A DNA stretch of 64,000 bases from Halomicrobium zhouii (GCF_900114435.1 NZ_FOZK01000001.1:62001-126000); one strand, 5' to 3'; positions 34,317 to 43,146 are shown, numbered from the stretch's first letter. Numbers and translations are program-made. Notes: generated by a model from the letters alone, not told the origin.

Positions 34317-36275
34317 ATGGACGACTGGGTGGACCCGGGGGAGACGCTCGAGACGGCGTCGTTCGAGCGGCTGTACAGGGGCGCGCTGGAGCTGGCGTCG
34401 TCGGTCGAACGGACTCGCGCGGCGACGCTGGTCCTGCTGACCGGCCGGCTGGGACTGACCCTCGAGGAGGCGCTGCATTGCAACGAAGGGTGGGTCGACT
34501 GGGAGCGTGCCGAGTTGCAGGTCCCCGAGAAGGATCCCTGTGCCTGTGCCGGGTGCTGGGAACTGGCTCGCCGGCGCCGGGAGCACACGGACCCGATCCG
34601 GGAGGTACTCTACGAGGAGTGCTGGTCGCCGTCGCCCGACAGGGCGCCCCGGACCGTTCCGTTCGGCTGGTCACGGCGGATCAGCGCGGCGCTGCTGGCG
34701 ACGGCCGACCGGTACCTGCTGGATCTGTTGCCCGGGGACGCCCGGGAACTCCTCCGGGCCGCCGGCGAGGCCGCGGACGGTATCGAGCCCGACGACCTCA
34801 CGCCGGGGCTGCTCGCCGCCACGACCGTCGACTTTCTGTCCGACCTGGGGCTGGAAGCCGACGGCACCGCGGCCGTCCTCGGCGTCGGCGAGGCGCGGGT
34901 CGAACCCTACGCCGCCGCCGGCGAGTCCGACGTGACGACCCGGATGGCCCGCCTGGCGGGCGTCGACGGCAGCGCCGACCCCGAATCGGCGTTCCCGGTC
35001 GCCTGCGGAACCGAGGCCTTCGAGTCGGAACCGTTCGACGTCGGGGCGGCCGACGCCGACGCACTGGCCGAGCGAGCAACCGCGACCGACGCCCCCGAGC
35101 GGGTCCCGCGGCCGACCGACCTGCCGGCGTCCGTGGACTACGACCCGGCCGACCACGCCGCGGCGGGCGGCCCGAACAGGCGGACCGACGCCGGATCGTG
35201 GGCGGAGGGTCCGAGTGCTGCCGACGGGAACGAAAACGCGCTCCGCGCGGACGGGGCGTCGGCGGTCACGGGTGCCGACCGCGGTCGCGCCGGCCTACCC
35301 GACGATCCGTCCACAGCGAGCGGCAGCCAGGCGACGGCGCCCGACGTGACCTGCGCCCGCGACGTCGTCACCCAGCCGGTCGTCGCGGACTTCTCGACCC
35401 GCGCCGCCGCCGACGGGCTCTGTGGCGGCCGCGAGATTCCCGGCCGGGTCATCCTCGGGCAGGAAGAGCTGTTCGTCCTCTGGAGCGAGGAGAAGGGCGC
35501 CGAGGACGCCGACGCGCCGCACCTGCTGGTCCCCCTCGAGGACGTCTGGGACGTCCGCATCGACGACGTCCCCGGTCGCCTGAGCGCCTCGTTCCCCCAC
35601 GCAGTCACCGTCGGCCACCGGCCGTCGGGCCGCGACGAACTCGCCGTCAGCATCCAGCTCCCGCCCGCCCAGCGCCGGGACATGGCGTCGGCGCTGTACC
35701 GCATCCTCCTCAACGTCACGCCGATGACGGTCGTCGACCCGGCCCGGGAGGGCGGACGCGTCACCGACGCCGACCCGGAGGAGATGGTGCTGTACGTCCG
35801 ACCCCACGGCGTCGCGTTCACCGACGAGGCCGGGGACGCGGCGCGCCTCGCCTTCGACCTCTCGGACGTGGTCGACGTCGAACGCATCGAACGGAGTTTC
35901 GACGGCGAGAGCCGACCGGCCGTCCAGCTCCGCAGGGTCACGGACAATCGACCGGTGACGACGGTCGTCACCGCCGCGGACGACCGCCTGCGCCGCCTGG
36001 TCTGGCGCTACGTGCGCCGGGAGTACCACCAGACGCTGGCGACGGTCCGCGGGATCCGGCTCTCCGACGCCGAGAAGATGGTGATGGTCGCGCTGTACTC
36101 CACCGACGGCACGCCGGATCTGGGCTCGCTGCTGGACCTGACCGAACAGGAGCTTTCGGCGGCGCTGCAGTCCCTGGCCGCCAAGGAGCTCGTTCGCTCG
36201 GCCGAGGCGGCCACGGACCTCACCGGAACGGGCCAGCTCGCCGTGAGCGACCGCCTCGAGAGCGTGAACCACTAA
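34317..36275 (+). CDS. Degenerate tyrosine-recombinase domain fused to CheF-like domain
   Basis: 652 aa. Residues 30-205 follow the haloarchaeal integrase layout: VLLTGRLGLTLEEALH (box I, where the catalytic Arg position reads Thr48), DWERAELQVPEKDPCACAGC (Cys cluster 75/77/80), RTVPFGWSRR, LTPGLLAATTVDFLSDLGL (box II, H-x-L-R lost) and VEPYAAAG (Tyr198). A disordered linker (205-340) leads to residues 342-650, which match CheF (adaptor between Che proteins and the archaellum): VADF, PGRVILGQEELFVLWS, VDPAREGGRVTDADPEEM, VDVERIER, LVWRYVRREYHQTL, MVMVALYSTDG. Probably a non-catalytic, domesticated regulator. No che or arl gene is adjacent. ATG 34317 chosen; GTG 34314 possible. Confidence 0.7.
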   Translation: MDDWVDPGETLETASFERLYRGALELASSVERTRAATLVLLTGRLGLTLEEALHCNEGWVDWERAELQVPEKDPCACAGCWELARRRREHTDPIREVLYEECWSPSPDRAPRTVPFGWSRRISAALLATADRYLLDLLPGDARELLRAAGEAADGIEPDDLTPGLLAATTVDFLSDLGLEADGTAAVLGVGEARVEPYAAAGESDVTTRMARLAGVDGSADPESAFPVACGTEAFESEPFDVGAADADALAERATATDAPERVPRPTDLPASVDYDPADHAAAGGPNRRTDAGSWAEGPSAADGNENALRADGASAVTGADRGRAGLPDDPSTASGSQATAPDVTCARDVVTQPVVADFSTRAAADGLCGGREIPGRVILGQEELFVLWSEEKGAEDADAPHLLVPLEDVWDVRIDDVPGRLSASFPHAVTVGHRPSGRDELAVSIQLPPAQRRDMASALYRILLNVTPMTVVDPAREGGRVTDADPEEMVLYVRPHGVAFTDEAGDAARLAFDLSDVVDVERIERSFDGESRPAVQLRRVTDNRPVTTVVTAADDRLRRLVWRYVRREYHQTLATVRGIRLSDAEKMVMVALYSTDGTPDLGSLLDLTEQELSAALQSLAAKELVRSAEAATDLTGTGQLAVSDRLESVNH

Positions 36276-36313
36276 CGAACGCCTTTACCCGTTTCAGTAC
36301 GTACGGCCCCCAT

Positions 36314-37183
36314 ATGCAGTGGAAAACCGACTGGGGACTCCGCGCCCGGATGGTGCTGACGATGTTCCTGCTGTTCGCCCTCTACATCGTCTTCGTCGGC
36401 GTCCTCGTGGAGTTTTCGTACTTCTGGATGCTCCCGCTGATGGGAGTGTTCCTGTTCGCGCAGTTCTTCTTCAGCGACAAGCTGGCGTTGCGCTCGATGG
36501 GCGCCAGGACCGTCGACGAGGACGAGTATCCGGAACTCCACCGGATGGTCGAGCGGCTCTCCCAGCAGGCCGACCTGCCCAAGCCGAAGATCGCTGTCGC
36601 CGACTCGCGCGTACCCAACGCCTTCGCCACGGGCCGCTCGAAGAAGAGCAGCGCCGTCGCCGTGACGACGGGCATCATGGACACGCTCGACCAGGACGAA
36701 CTCGAAGGGGTGCTCGCCCACGAACTCGCCCACATCAAGAACCGCGACGTGATGGTGATGACCATCGCCTCGTTCCTCTCGACCATCGCGTTCATGGTCG
36801 TCCGCTGGGGCACCTTCTTCGGCGGCGGCAACCGCCGGAACGGGGGCGGGGGCGTCATCGTCGCCATCCTCGCCTCGCTCGTGGTGTGGATCATCTCCTT
36901 CCTCCTCATCCGGGCGCTCTCCCGGTACCGGGAGTTCGCCGCCGACCGCGGCGGTGCGACCATCACCGGCAAGCCCGCCGCGCTGGCCTCGGCGCTCATG
37001 AAGATATCCGGCCGGATGGACAAAGTCCCCAAGGAGGACATGCGCGACCAGGCGGAGATGAACGCGTTCTTCATCATCCCCATCAAGTCCGGCTTCGTCG
37101 GGAAGGTGTTCAGCACCCACCCCTCGACGGAGAAGCGCGTGGAACGCCTCCGTGACCTGGAGCGGGAACTCGAAGGGTTCTGA
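36314..37183 (+). CDS. htpX: Zinc metalloprotease HtpX
   Basis: 289 aa, M48 family. Two N-terminal helices, then the catalytic HELAHIKNRD (HExxH) and the third ligand Glu in REFAADRGG. Membrane-bound quality-control protease that degrades misfolded membrane proteins. A further two helices follow the active site. It opens a three-gene run with pspAB (88 nt later) and a membrane protein, linking it to membrane-stress response. The ATG at 36314 gives the full family start. Confidence 0.92.
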   Translation: MQWKTDWGLRARMVLTMFLLFALYIVFVGVLVEFSYFWMLPLMGVFLFAQFFFSDKLALRSMGARTVDEDEYPELHRMVERLSQQADLPKPKIAVADSRVPNAFATGRSKKSSAVAVTTGIMDTLDQDELEGVLAHELAHIKNRDVMVMTIASFLSTIAFMVVRWGTFFGGGNRRNGGGGVIVAILASLVVWIISFLLIRALSRYREFAADRGGATITGKPAALASALMKISGRMDKVPKEDMRDQAEMNAFFIIPIKSGFVGKVFSTHPSTEKRVERLRDLERELEGF

Positions 37184-37271
37184 GTCGGACGGTCTCTCAC
37201 CGCCGTCCGTCGCTCGACCTCGTCGGTCCCGGACGGAAACCACCTTATCGCAGGCACCCCACAGTCGACCC

Positions 37272-37889
37272 ATGGGACTGTTCGACGGCCTCAAGAGCGT
37301 CCTCGGCATCAAGGCCGAGGCCGACGCCACCCGCGACGCCGACCCCGACGACCTGTTCGGGATGTCGACGGCCTACCTGACGATGGAGGCCGAACTCGGT
37401 TACGCGCCGACCGGCGACGCAGCGCTGTGTTTCGCCGACGTGGACAACACCGACTTCCGTGACGCCATGGACGAGGTGGAGGCCATCCTCGACGCCGGCG
37501 AGGTCGAGACCGGCACGACCGCGGAGTTCACCAGCGACGACCACGGCTACCAGTGGATCGTCCTCCACGACGAGGAGTTCGAGGACCTCGTGACGTCCAT
37601 CCACTTCGCCGCCGACACGCTGATCGAGGCGCGCTACGGCTCGCGGCTGCTCGCCGCCGTCTTCGCCTTCGAGCGCGACCACGACGGCCTGCTCGCCTAC
37701 TGGATCTACTCGTTCCGGCGCGGCGCCTACTACCCGTTCGTCCCCGAACCCCACGACGACCACGAGCGCGACTCCGGCGCCGAGTTCAAACTGGAGAGTA
37801 ACCTGGACGGCGAGTTGAGCATCGAGAACGACAAGAAGTACTGGTACGCACTGTGGCCCGACCGGCGCGGGTTCCACCCCTGGGAGTGA
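37272..37889 (+). CDS. pspAB: PspA-associated protein PspAB
   Basis: 205 aa soluble protein beginning MGLFDGLKSVLGIK. The sequence pattern (AYLTMEAELGY, SDDHGYQWIVLHDEEFEDLVTSIH, RRGAYYPFVP, KYWYALWPDR) is that of the haloarchaeal PspAB family, which accompanies PspA/HtpX in envelope-stress loci. Position immediately after htpX supports this. Biochemical activity is unknown. Confidence 0.82.
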   Translation: MGLFDGLKSVLGIKAEADATRDADPDDLFGMSTAYLTMEAELGYAPTGDAALCFADVDNTDFRDAMDEVEAILDAGEVETGTTAEFTSDDHGYQWIVLHDEEFEDLVTSIHFAADTLIEARYGSRLLAAVFAFERDHDGLLAYWIYSFRRGAYYPFVPEPHDDHERDSGAEFKLESNLDGELSIENDKKYWYALWPDRRGFHPWE

Positions 37890-37891
37890 GG

Positions 37892-38374
37892 ATGGCCGCG
37901 AACGCCGACGCATCCGGGGACGACGTCGCCGTCTCCGACCACTTTCGGCTGTCCGGGGACGGACCGGTCGACGCCGACCTCCCACCGGGCGTCTATCGCG
38001 TCGTCGGAACCCCCGAGGACAGTGTCACGGTCCTTCGGGTCGTCGACGCCGACGGCCGGCGGGTCCACACCGGCCAGATCCACCGCGTTCCGCGAACCGA
38101 CCTCGACCGGTTCGAACCGGCCACGAACCCGGACGAGAACCGATCACTGGCCGCGGCCGTCGCCGGGCAACTCGACGGCCTCGCCTGGCAGGGGCGGCTA
38201 ATCGGCCGGGCTGTGGCCGCTCGGCCGATACCGGGGGCGATCGCGCTCGCACTCGTCGCCGCCGGCCTGTTCGGCGACCCGTACCTGCCGATTCCCGAGC
38301 TGTTCGACGTGTTGCTGTTCCTCGCCGGCGTGGGCCTGCTCGTCTCGCTGACGCGCACCACGACCCGCCGGTAG
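37892..38374 (+). CDS. Membrane-anchored haloarchaeal protein, htpX-pspAB operon
   Basis: 160 aa, starting 2 nt after the pspAB stop, so co-transcribed. The N-terminal ~110 residues are a soluble beta-rich domain (PPGVYRVVGTPEDSVTVLRVVDADGRR); two transmembrane helices lie near residues 112-130 and 137-153, ending in TRTTTRR, so the soluble domain is probably cytoplasmic. I do not recognise a family. Genetic context suggests a role in membrane stress. Confidence 0.6.
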   Translation: MAANADASGDDVAVSDHFRLSGDGPVDADLPPGVYRVVGTPEDSVTVLRVVDADGRRVHTGQIHRVPRTDLDRFEPATNPDENRSLAAAVAGQLDGLAWQGRLIGRAVAARPIPGAIALALVAAGLFGDPYLPIPELFDVLLFLAGVGLLVSLTRTTTRR

Positions 38375-38432
38375 CGTCGGCCGTCCGTCACGACTGGAAA
38401 GCCCCTTGAGGCACCCCACCGTAGCACCGCCG

Positions 38433-39212
38433 ATGCCTTCCGTCGACCGCAACGGCACGCGGCTCCACTACGACGTCGACGGCACCGGCCCGACGGTCGC
38501 GTTTATCGGCGACGTCGGCGCCGGCGCCTGGCTCTGGGGCTGGCAACAGCCCGCGCTCGCCGGTCCCTACGAGACCCTGGTCTGGGACCTCCGCGGGACT
38601 GGCCGCTCCGACGCACCGCCGGGTCCCTACGACGTCGCGACGCTGGTCAACGACCTGGAGGCGGTGCTGTCCGACCACTCGGTCGCCGACGTCCACCTCG
38701 TCGGCGCCGGCTTGGGCGGGATGGTCGCGCTCGCCTACGCCCATCGATACAATCGAGCGAACTCGCTGACGCTCCTCGGAACGGCCGCCAACGGCGACGC
38801 CGTCACCGACCGGCTCAGTACCCTGCGGGCCGCGCCCGACGATCCCGAGGCGTTGCGGGCCTCGCTCGACGCCGCCTTCGCGGCGGACCTGGCGGACTAT
38901 CCCGACGTCGTCGATCAGATCACCGAGTGGCGGGCGGAAGACGACGCCGCTCTCGACGGCTGGGACGCCCAGGCCGCCGCCATGCGCGAGTTCGAGGCGC
39001 CGCCGCTGTACGAGGTGACGCTGCCGTCGCTCGTCATGCACGGCGTCGAGGACGTGATCGTTCCGGCGAGCGCCGGCGAGTCGCTGGCCGAGGACCTCCC
39101 CCGCGGCGACTACCAGGCCGTGGAAGGTGGTCACTGGTGTTTTATCGAGGAGTCGGCCGCCGTCAGCGACGCACTGGTGCGATGGCTGGACGAGCAGACG
39201 GACGACCGGTAG
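38433..39212 (+). CDS. Alpha/beta-hydrolase-fold protein lacking the nucleophile serine
   Basis: 259 aa from ATG 38433. The fold is clear: TRLHYDVDGTGPTVAFIGDVG, VWDLRGTGRSDAP, LVMHGVEDVIVP (acid Asp) and EGGHWCFIEE (His). The nucleophile elbow reads GAGLGG (residues 91-96), with Gly93 where Ser, Cys or Asp is normally found, so classical esterase catalysis should be absent. It could be a cofactor-independent enzyme using another mechanism, or a binding protein. Confidence 0.78.
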   Translation: MPSVDRNGTRLHYDVDGTGPTVAFIGDVGAGAWLWGWQQPALAGPYETLVWDLRGTGRSDAPPGPYDVATLVNDLEAVLSDHSVADVHLVGAGLGGMVALAYAHRYNRANSLTLLGTAANGDAVTDRLSTLRAAPDDPEALRASLDAAFAADLADYPDVVDQITEWRAEDDAALDGWDAQAAAMREFEAPPLYEVTLPSLVMHGVEDVIVPASAGESLAEDLPRGDYQAVEGGHWCFIEESAAVSDALVRWLDEQTDDR

Positions 39213-39299
39213 GGCCTCGCCACGGCGCGTCAGAGAAAGTGACAGATTTATCCACGAATGTGCACCCTTTTCAGCCTCGAGGCCGTCAGCTACTACCGA

Positions 39300-40091
39300 A
39301 TGAGTCCCAGGATCGCGCTGCTGAACGCCGCCCACGATGGGTCGGACAACCGGCGGAACTTCCGCCGGGAACTGGCCGCCGACCTCGTCGAGTACGACGT
39401 CGTCGACCGCGACCTCCCCGAGCACTTCGCGTTCGACGGCTGCGTCGTCACCGGGTCGCGCGCCTCCGTCTACTGGGAGGAACCGTGGATCGCGGAGCTA
39501 CGCGAGTGGGTCCGCGAGGCGGTGGAACGCGATATCCCGTTCCTGGGCGTCTGTTTCGGCCACCAGCTGCTCGCCGACGCGCTGGGCGGGACCGTCGAGG
39601 CGATGGACGACTACGAGATCGGCTATCGCAGCGTCAGCCACGACGGCGAGTCGCCGCTGCTCGACGGCGTCGACGAGGAGTTCACCGTCTTCACGACCCA
39701 CTCCGACCGCGTCGTCGAACTCCCGCCCGGCGCCGAGCGCTTCGCCGAGAACGAGTACGGCGTCCACGGCTTCCGGGCCGACGACGTCTTCTCGGTCCAG
39801 TTCCACCCCGAGTACGACCCCGAGACAGCCGAGATGGTGACGAGGGGCAAGGACGGCCAGCTCTCCGCCGAGCGCATCGAGCAGGTGCTCGACGGCATCA
39901 CGCCGTCGAACTACCAGGCCGCCTGCGAGGCCAAACAGCTGTTCGACAACTTCGTCGACTACGTCGAGGCGCGAGCGGGGACCGGTTCCGCCGACGCCGC
40001 GGTGGACGCCGAATCTGGCGACGTCACGTCGGACGACGAGACGCCGACTGGGACTGGCGACGGCGGCGACTCGGCCGCTGCCGACGACTGA
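39300..40091 (+). CDS. Class I glutamine amidotransferase-like protein
   Basis: 263 aa from ATG 39300. GATase fold with the catalytic Cys in FLGVCFGHQLLADALGG and the His/Glu pair in VQFHPEYDPE. It is a free-standing GATase1 (GuaA-subunit or gamma-glutamyl hydrolase-like); no synthetase partner lies next to it. The C-terminal ~35 residues are an acidic disordered tail typical of haloarchaea. TTTATC near 39246-39251 could be its promoter with a leader of about 25 nt. Confidence 0.82.
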   Translation: MSPRIALLNAAHDGSDNRRNFRRELAADLVEYDVVDRDLPEHFAFDGCVVTGSRASVYWEEPWIAELREWVREAVERDIPFLGVCFGHQLLADALGGTVEAMDDYEIGYRSVSHDGESPLLDGVDEEFTVFTTHSDRVVELPPGAERFAENEYGVHGFRADDVFSVQFHPEYDPETAEMVTRGKDGQLSAERIEQVLDGITPSNYQAACEAKQLFDNFVDYVEARAGTGSADAAVDAESGDVTSDDETPTGTGDGGDSAAADD

Positions 40092-40117
40092 CAGCTACTT
40101 CTTCGACGGCCCAGTCC

Positions 40118-40609
40118 TCACGGAAGCCGGAGCAACAGTTCGTGTTCGACGAGGAGAGCGACCACCGCGAGGACGATGATCGCTCCCTCCAGCGGCGAGG
40201 AGAGGATGCCGAGCGAGACGATGAGCGTCGTCGCACACGCGGGCGCGTGCCCGGTGTCGGTCGCCAGCATCCCGACCGTCGTCAGTCCGACGGCGACGAC
40301 GCCGCTGACGGCCAGCCGGAGCGACGCGAGGGTGCCCGGTCCAGTCGCGGCGGTCAGGGTCACGTCGCCGGCGACGAGGTGGTACGCCACCAGGCCGGCA
40401 GCGACGCCGAGAGCGTGGCCACCGACCACGCGACGCGGCGCCGACTCCGGGCCGTCGGGGTCGGTGGCGAACAGGTAGGCCGTCGGGCCGAGGCTGGGGA
40501 AGACGAACGGTAACCCGCTCGCCCACACGACCCCGCCGAGGCCGGCCAGCAGCGCGCCGGCGCGGCCGGCCTGTCGGAGCCACTCCCGCAACGTGTGTCG
40601 ATCCGGCAC
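40118..40609 (-). CDS. HPP-family membrane protein
   Basis: 163 aa with four or five helices. FVFPSLGPTAYLFATDPDGP and GHALGVAAGL are the family-defining segments of HPP proteins; TGHAPACATTLIVSLG is the second conserved block. HPP proteins were linked to nitrite transport in cyanobacteria and chloroplasts; here there is no direct evidence for the substrate. Convergent with the amidotransferase after 26 nt. Confidence 0.78.
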   Translation of the reverse strand: MPDRHTLREWLRQAGRAGALLAGLGGVVWASGLPFVFPSLGPTAYLFATDPDGPESAPRRVVGGHALGVAAGLVAYHLVAGDVTLTAATGPGTLASLRLAVSGVVAVGLTTVGMLATDTGHAPACATTLIVSLGILSSPLEGAIIVLAVVALLVEHELLLRLP

Positions 40610-40673
40610 AGGGCAACGGTCCGTCTGCCCGGAGATAACGGTGACGTTACACGGTGATCGGGCACCGGGGCGT

Positions 40674-40814
40674 TCACCGTTTGCAGGTCAGGATCGCCAT
40701 CGGGATCGCGAAGAACAGACCGATGACGCCGGCTATCGGAAAGAAGAGGAAGGCGACGAGTTCGAGGAACGCGAGCATGGCCACCGCGACCAGCTTCTGG
40801 CCGAGCGAAAGCAT
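40674..40814 (-). CDS. 46-residue membrane microprotein
   Basis: ATG 40814 to TGA 40674 encodes 46 aa with two short hydrophobic segments (LVAVAMLAFLELVAFLFFP and GVIGLFFAIPMAILT) and a C-terminal CKR. It fills an otherwise empty interval between the HPP gene and the acyl-CoA dehydrogenase. No family known to me; its hydrophobicity and the good fit to the gap support a real small gene. Confidence 0.5.
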   Translation of the reverse strand: MLSLGQKLVAVAMLAFLELVAFLFFPIAGVIGLFFAIPMAILTCKR

Positions 40815-40923
40815 GATTGCCGGAGTGTCGTGAAAGGGCGTAATAAAGGTTGTGCGGTCCGTTCAGCCGGGGGACGCCGCGCACCGCCGGACGCTTTTTC
40901 ACGCCAGCGACCCCATCTCCGGC

Positions 40924-42114
40924 ATGCTCGATTACCTCGCGCTCGACGACGACTACACTGCTGAGGAGCGCCAGGTCCGCGACGCGGCCCGCAGGTTCGT
41001 CGACCGCGAGGTCGCCCCGGACGTCGGCGACTGGTTCGAGGACGGCCGGTTCCCCGAGCGCCTCGTCGGCGAGATGGGCGACCTCGACTTCTACGCGCCC
41101 ACCCTCTCGTGGGGCGACCTGCCAGGCCTCTCGGAGACGGCCTACGGCCTCCTGATGCGGGAACTGGAGGCCGGCGACTCGGCAGTCAGGTCGATGGCCA
41201 GCGTCCAGGGCGCGCTCGTGATGTGGCCCATCGCGGAGTACGGCAGCGACGCCCAGCGCGAGCGCTGGCTCCCCGGCCTGGCAAGCGGCGACCTCGTCGG
41301 CTGTTTCGGCCTCACGGAACCCGAACACGGTTCCGACCCGGCGAGCATGGAGACGCGCGCCGAGTCGGTCGGGGACGGCGACGGGTATCGACTGTTCGGA
41401 ACGAAGACCTGGATCACTAACGCCCCCATCGCCGACGTCGCGCTCGTGTGGGCGAAACTGGATAGCGGAACGGACGGTGAGGCCGACGATGGAGACGGAC
41501 CGGTCAGGGGATTCCTCGTCGAGACGGACGCCGACGGGGTGGAGACGCCCGAGATCGGCGGCAAGCTCTCGATGCGAGCCTCTTCGACCGGCCAGGTCGT
41601 GCTGGACGACGTCCGGGTCCCCGAGGACGCCGTCCTCCCCGGCGTCGAGGGGATGAAGGGGCCGCTCTCCTGTCTCACGCAGGCCCGCTACGGCATCGCC
41701 TGGGGCGCCGTCGGCGCCGCCCGGGACTGCTTCGAGGTCGCCCGCGAGTACGCCACCGACCGGGACCAGTTCGGCGGCCCCATCGGACGCTTCCAGCTCC
41801 AGCAGGAGAAACTCGCCGAGATGGCCACCCAGATCACCACGGCGCAACTGCTTGCCGACCGGCTGGCCGAACTGAAAGAACGCGGCGAGTTACGCCCCCA
41901 GCAGGTGTCGATGGCCAAGCGCAACAACGTCCGCACGGCCCGCGACGTCGCCCGGACCGCCCGCGAGATGCTCGGCGCCAACGGCATCACGACTGACTAC
42001 TCGCCGATGCGCCACGCGGCGAACATGGAGACCGTCTACACCTACGAGGGCACCCACGACATCCACACGCTGATCCTGGGTGAGGACCTGACTGGAATAT
42101 CGGCGTTCGAGTGA
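40924..42114 (+). CDS. Acyl-CoA dehydrogenase (glutaryl-CoA dehydrogenase-like)
   Basis: 396 aa from ATG 40924. FAD flavoprotein that oxidises acyl-CoA to enoyl-CoA. CFGLTEPEHGSDPASMETRA and FGTKTWITNAPIADVALVWAK are the mid-domain FAD/substrate signatures; the catalytic base is the Glu in YTYEGTHDIHTLILG, and ARDQFGGPIGRFQ-type sequence (DRDQFGGPIGRFQLQQ) closes the C-terminal domain. The layout is closest to the glutaryl-CoA/crotonobetainyl subgroup; the electron acceptor ETF is not nearby. Confidence 0.87.
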   Translation: MLDYLALDDDYTAEERQVRDAARRFVDREVAPDVGDWFEDGRFPERLVGEMGDLDFYAPTLSWGDLPGLSETAYGLLMRELEAGDSAVRSMASVQGALVMWPIAEYGSDAQRERWLPGLASGDLVGCFGLTEPEHGSDPASMETRAESVGDGDGYRLFGTKTWITNAPIADVALVWAKLDSGTDGEADDGDGPVRGFLVETDADGVETPEIGGKLSMRASSTGQVVLDDVRVPEDAVLPGVEGMKGPLSCLTQARYGIAWGAVGAARDCFEVAREYATDRDQFGGPIGRFQLQQEKLAEMATQITTAQLLADRLAELKERGELRPQQVSMAKRNNVRTARDVARTAREMLGANGITTDYSPMRHAANMETVYTYEGTHDIHTLILGEDLTGISAFE

Positions 42115-42170
42115 CTAGCAGAACTACTGTGTTGATCGGTCGGTGTGGACGGAACTGCTCACCCTTCCGC

Positions 42171-42293
42171 CAACAGAGGAAAGCCCCGGCGTGCTGCGGT
42201 CCCGCGGCTCGCTGCGCCCTTCACTCGCTACGCTCGCTCCAGTGCTTACGTCGCCGGGGTTCCCGCAGCACGCCGCCCCTTTCAGTCCCACCC
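42171..42293 (+). repeat. Type I structured intergenic element, copy 3
   Basis: CAACAGAGGAAAGCCCC at the left, 13-bp perfect stem CGGCGTGCTGCGG (42187-42199) / CCGCAGCACGCCG (42263-42275), GTGCTTACG at 42242-42250, and CCCCTTTCAGTCCCACCC at 42276-42293. It is in the convergent gap after the acyl-CoA dehydrogenase and faces copy 4. Confidence 0.85.
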
Positions 42294-42319
42294 GAGTCAG
42301 CTAATCGGCCTGGAGAAAC

Positions 42320-42438
42320 GGGTGGGACTGAAAGGGGCCGACCGCTCGGGGAAGGTGGGCGCAGTAAGCACCGCAGCGAAGCGAGGAGCGCAGCAAGCCC
42401 CCCGACCCGAGCGGGAGGGGGCTTTCCTTTGTTGTTGG
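42320..42438 (-). repeat. Type I structured intergenic element, copy 4 (inverted)
   Basis: Read on the minus strand: CCAACAACAAAGGAAAGCCCC, stem arms CCGCTCGG / CCGAGCGG, GGTGCTTAC (complement of 42364-42372), GGCCCCTTTCAGTCCCACCC. Head-to-head with copy 3 across 26 nt, so the pair forms a larger interrupted palindrome in the gap before rpap3. Confidence 0.8.
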
Positions 42439-42543
42439 TAGCGCCGTCAGTAGTTTAGTCGCGAACTGATCAACTCAGTCGCTCTCTCGCCCAGAAACCA
42501 CCAGTCACCGACGCCAAAAGAAAAGCCGCGGCGGAGAAGCCTT

Positions 42544-43146
42544 CTAGACCGTCGCTTCGCTCTCGTCGCGCTGCTCCTCCTCTAAGCTTTCTAGCGCGCC
42601 GACCACGGTTCGCCGGTAGTTCTCCACGGGGAGGTCGTACTCCTCGCGGGCCATCTCGGCGTACTCGTTGGTCTCGTCGCCCTCGTAGCGCTGGATGCGC
42701 TCGGTCGTGCGCTCGGCCGTCTCGACGACCCAGCGGTCGCGCGTGGCCTCGTCGACCTGCGAGATGGACTCGGGGCGCAGCGAGACGTTGACCTCGCCGT
42801 CGTCCGTCTCGTAGGTGCGGGGTTTGCCGACGACGGAGACGTACGCCGGCGGTTCCAGTTCGCGGAGCATCGACGCGGCGTCGGGCTGGTACTGCCCGGC
42901 GTACATGAAGAACGTGTCGCCGTTCGGGTCGACGACGCGTCCCTGCCAGTACTCGCTGTCCTCGCCGACGTCCTCCGTCTCGGTGAGCGTGCCGACCACG
43001 AAGATGCGGTTGGCTCGCTCCCCGGTCGGGAGGAGGACGTAGACGGGCGCGCGCTCGTCGTCGGACTCTTTGAACGTGTAACTCGCGTCGTTGAACTCGT
43101 CTGCGAAGACGCGGCGGGCGACTTCGCGGGTAGGTGCGCCGGACAT
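42544..43146 (-). CDS. rpap3: RPA-associated protein Rpap
   Basis: 200 aa. Begins directly after the rpa stop with no spacing, so translation is coupled. OB-fold-like COG3390 domain: REVARRVFADEFNDASYTF, RIFVVGTLTETEDVG, QGRVVDPNGDTFFMYAGQY, PAYVSVVGKPRTYE. In Haloferax the Rpap partners bind their cognate RPA and are needed for its function. Helical C-terminal part (TERIQRYEGDETNEYAEMAREEY). The '3' in the name rests on the partner's type. Confidence 0.82.
   Translation of the reverse strand: MSGAPTREVARRVFADEFNDASYTFKESDDERAPVYVLLPTGERANRIFVVGTLTETEDVGEDSEYWQGRVVDPNGDTFFMYAGQYQPDAASMLRELEPPAYVSVVGKPRTYETDDGEVNVSLRPESISQVDEATRDRWVVETAERTTERIQRYEGDETNEYAEMAREEYDLPVENYRRTVVGALESLEEEQRDESEATV

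Noticed and set aside
37853-37891. Upstream start for the gene after pspAB
   Set aside because: The extension would overlap pspAB coding sequence and adds only a basic segment; ATG 37892 is 2 nt after the pspAB stop.
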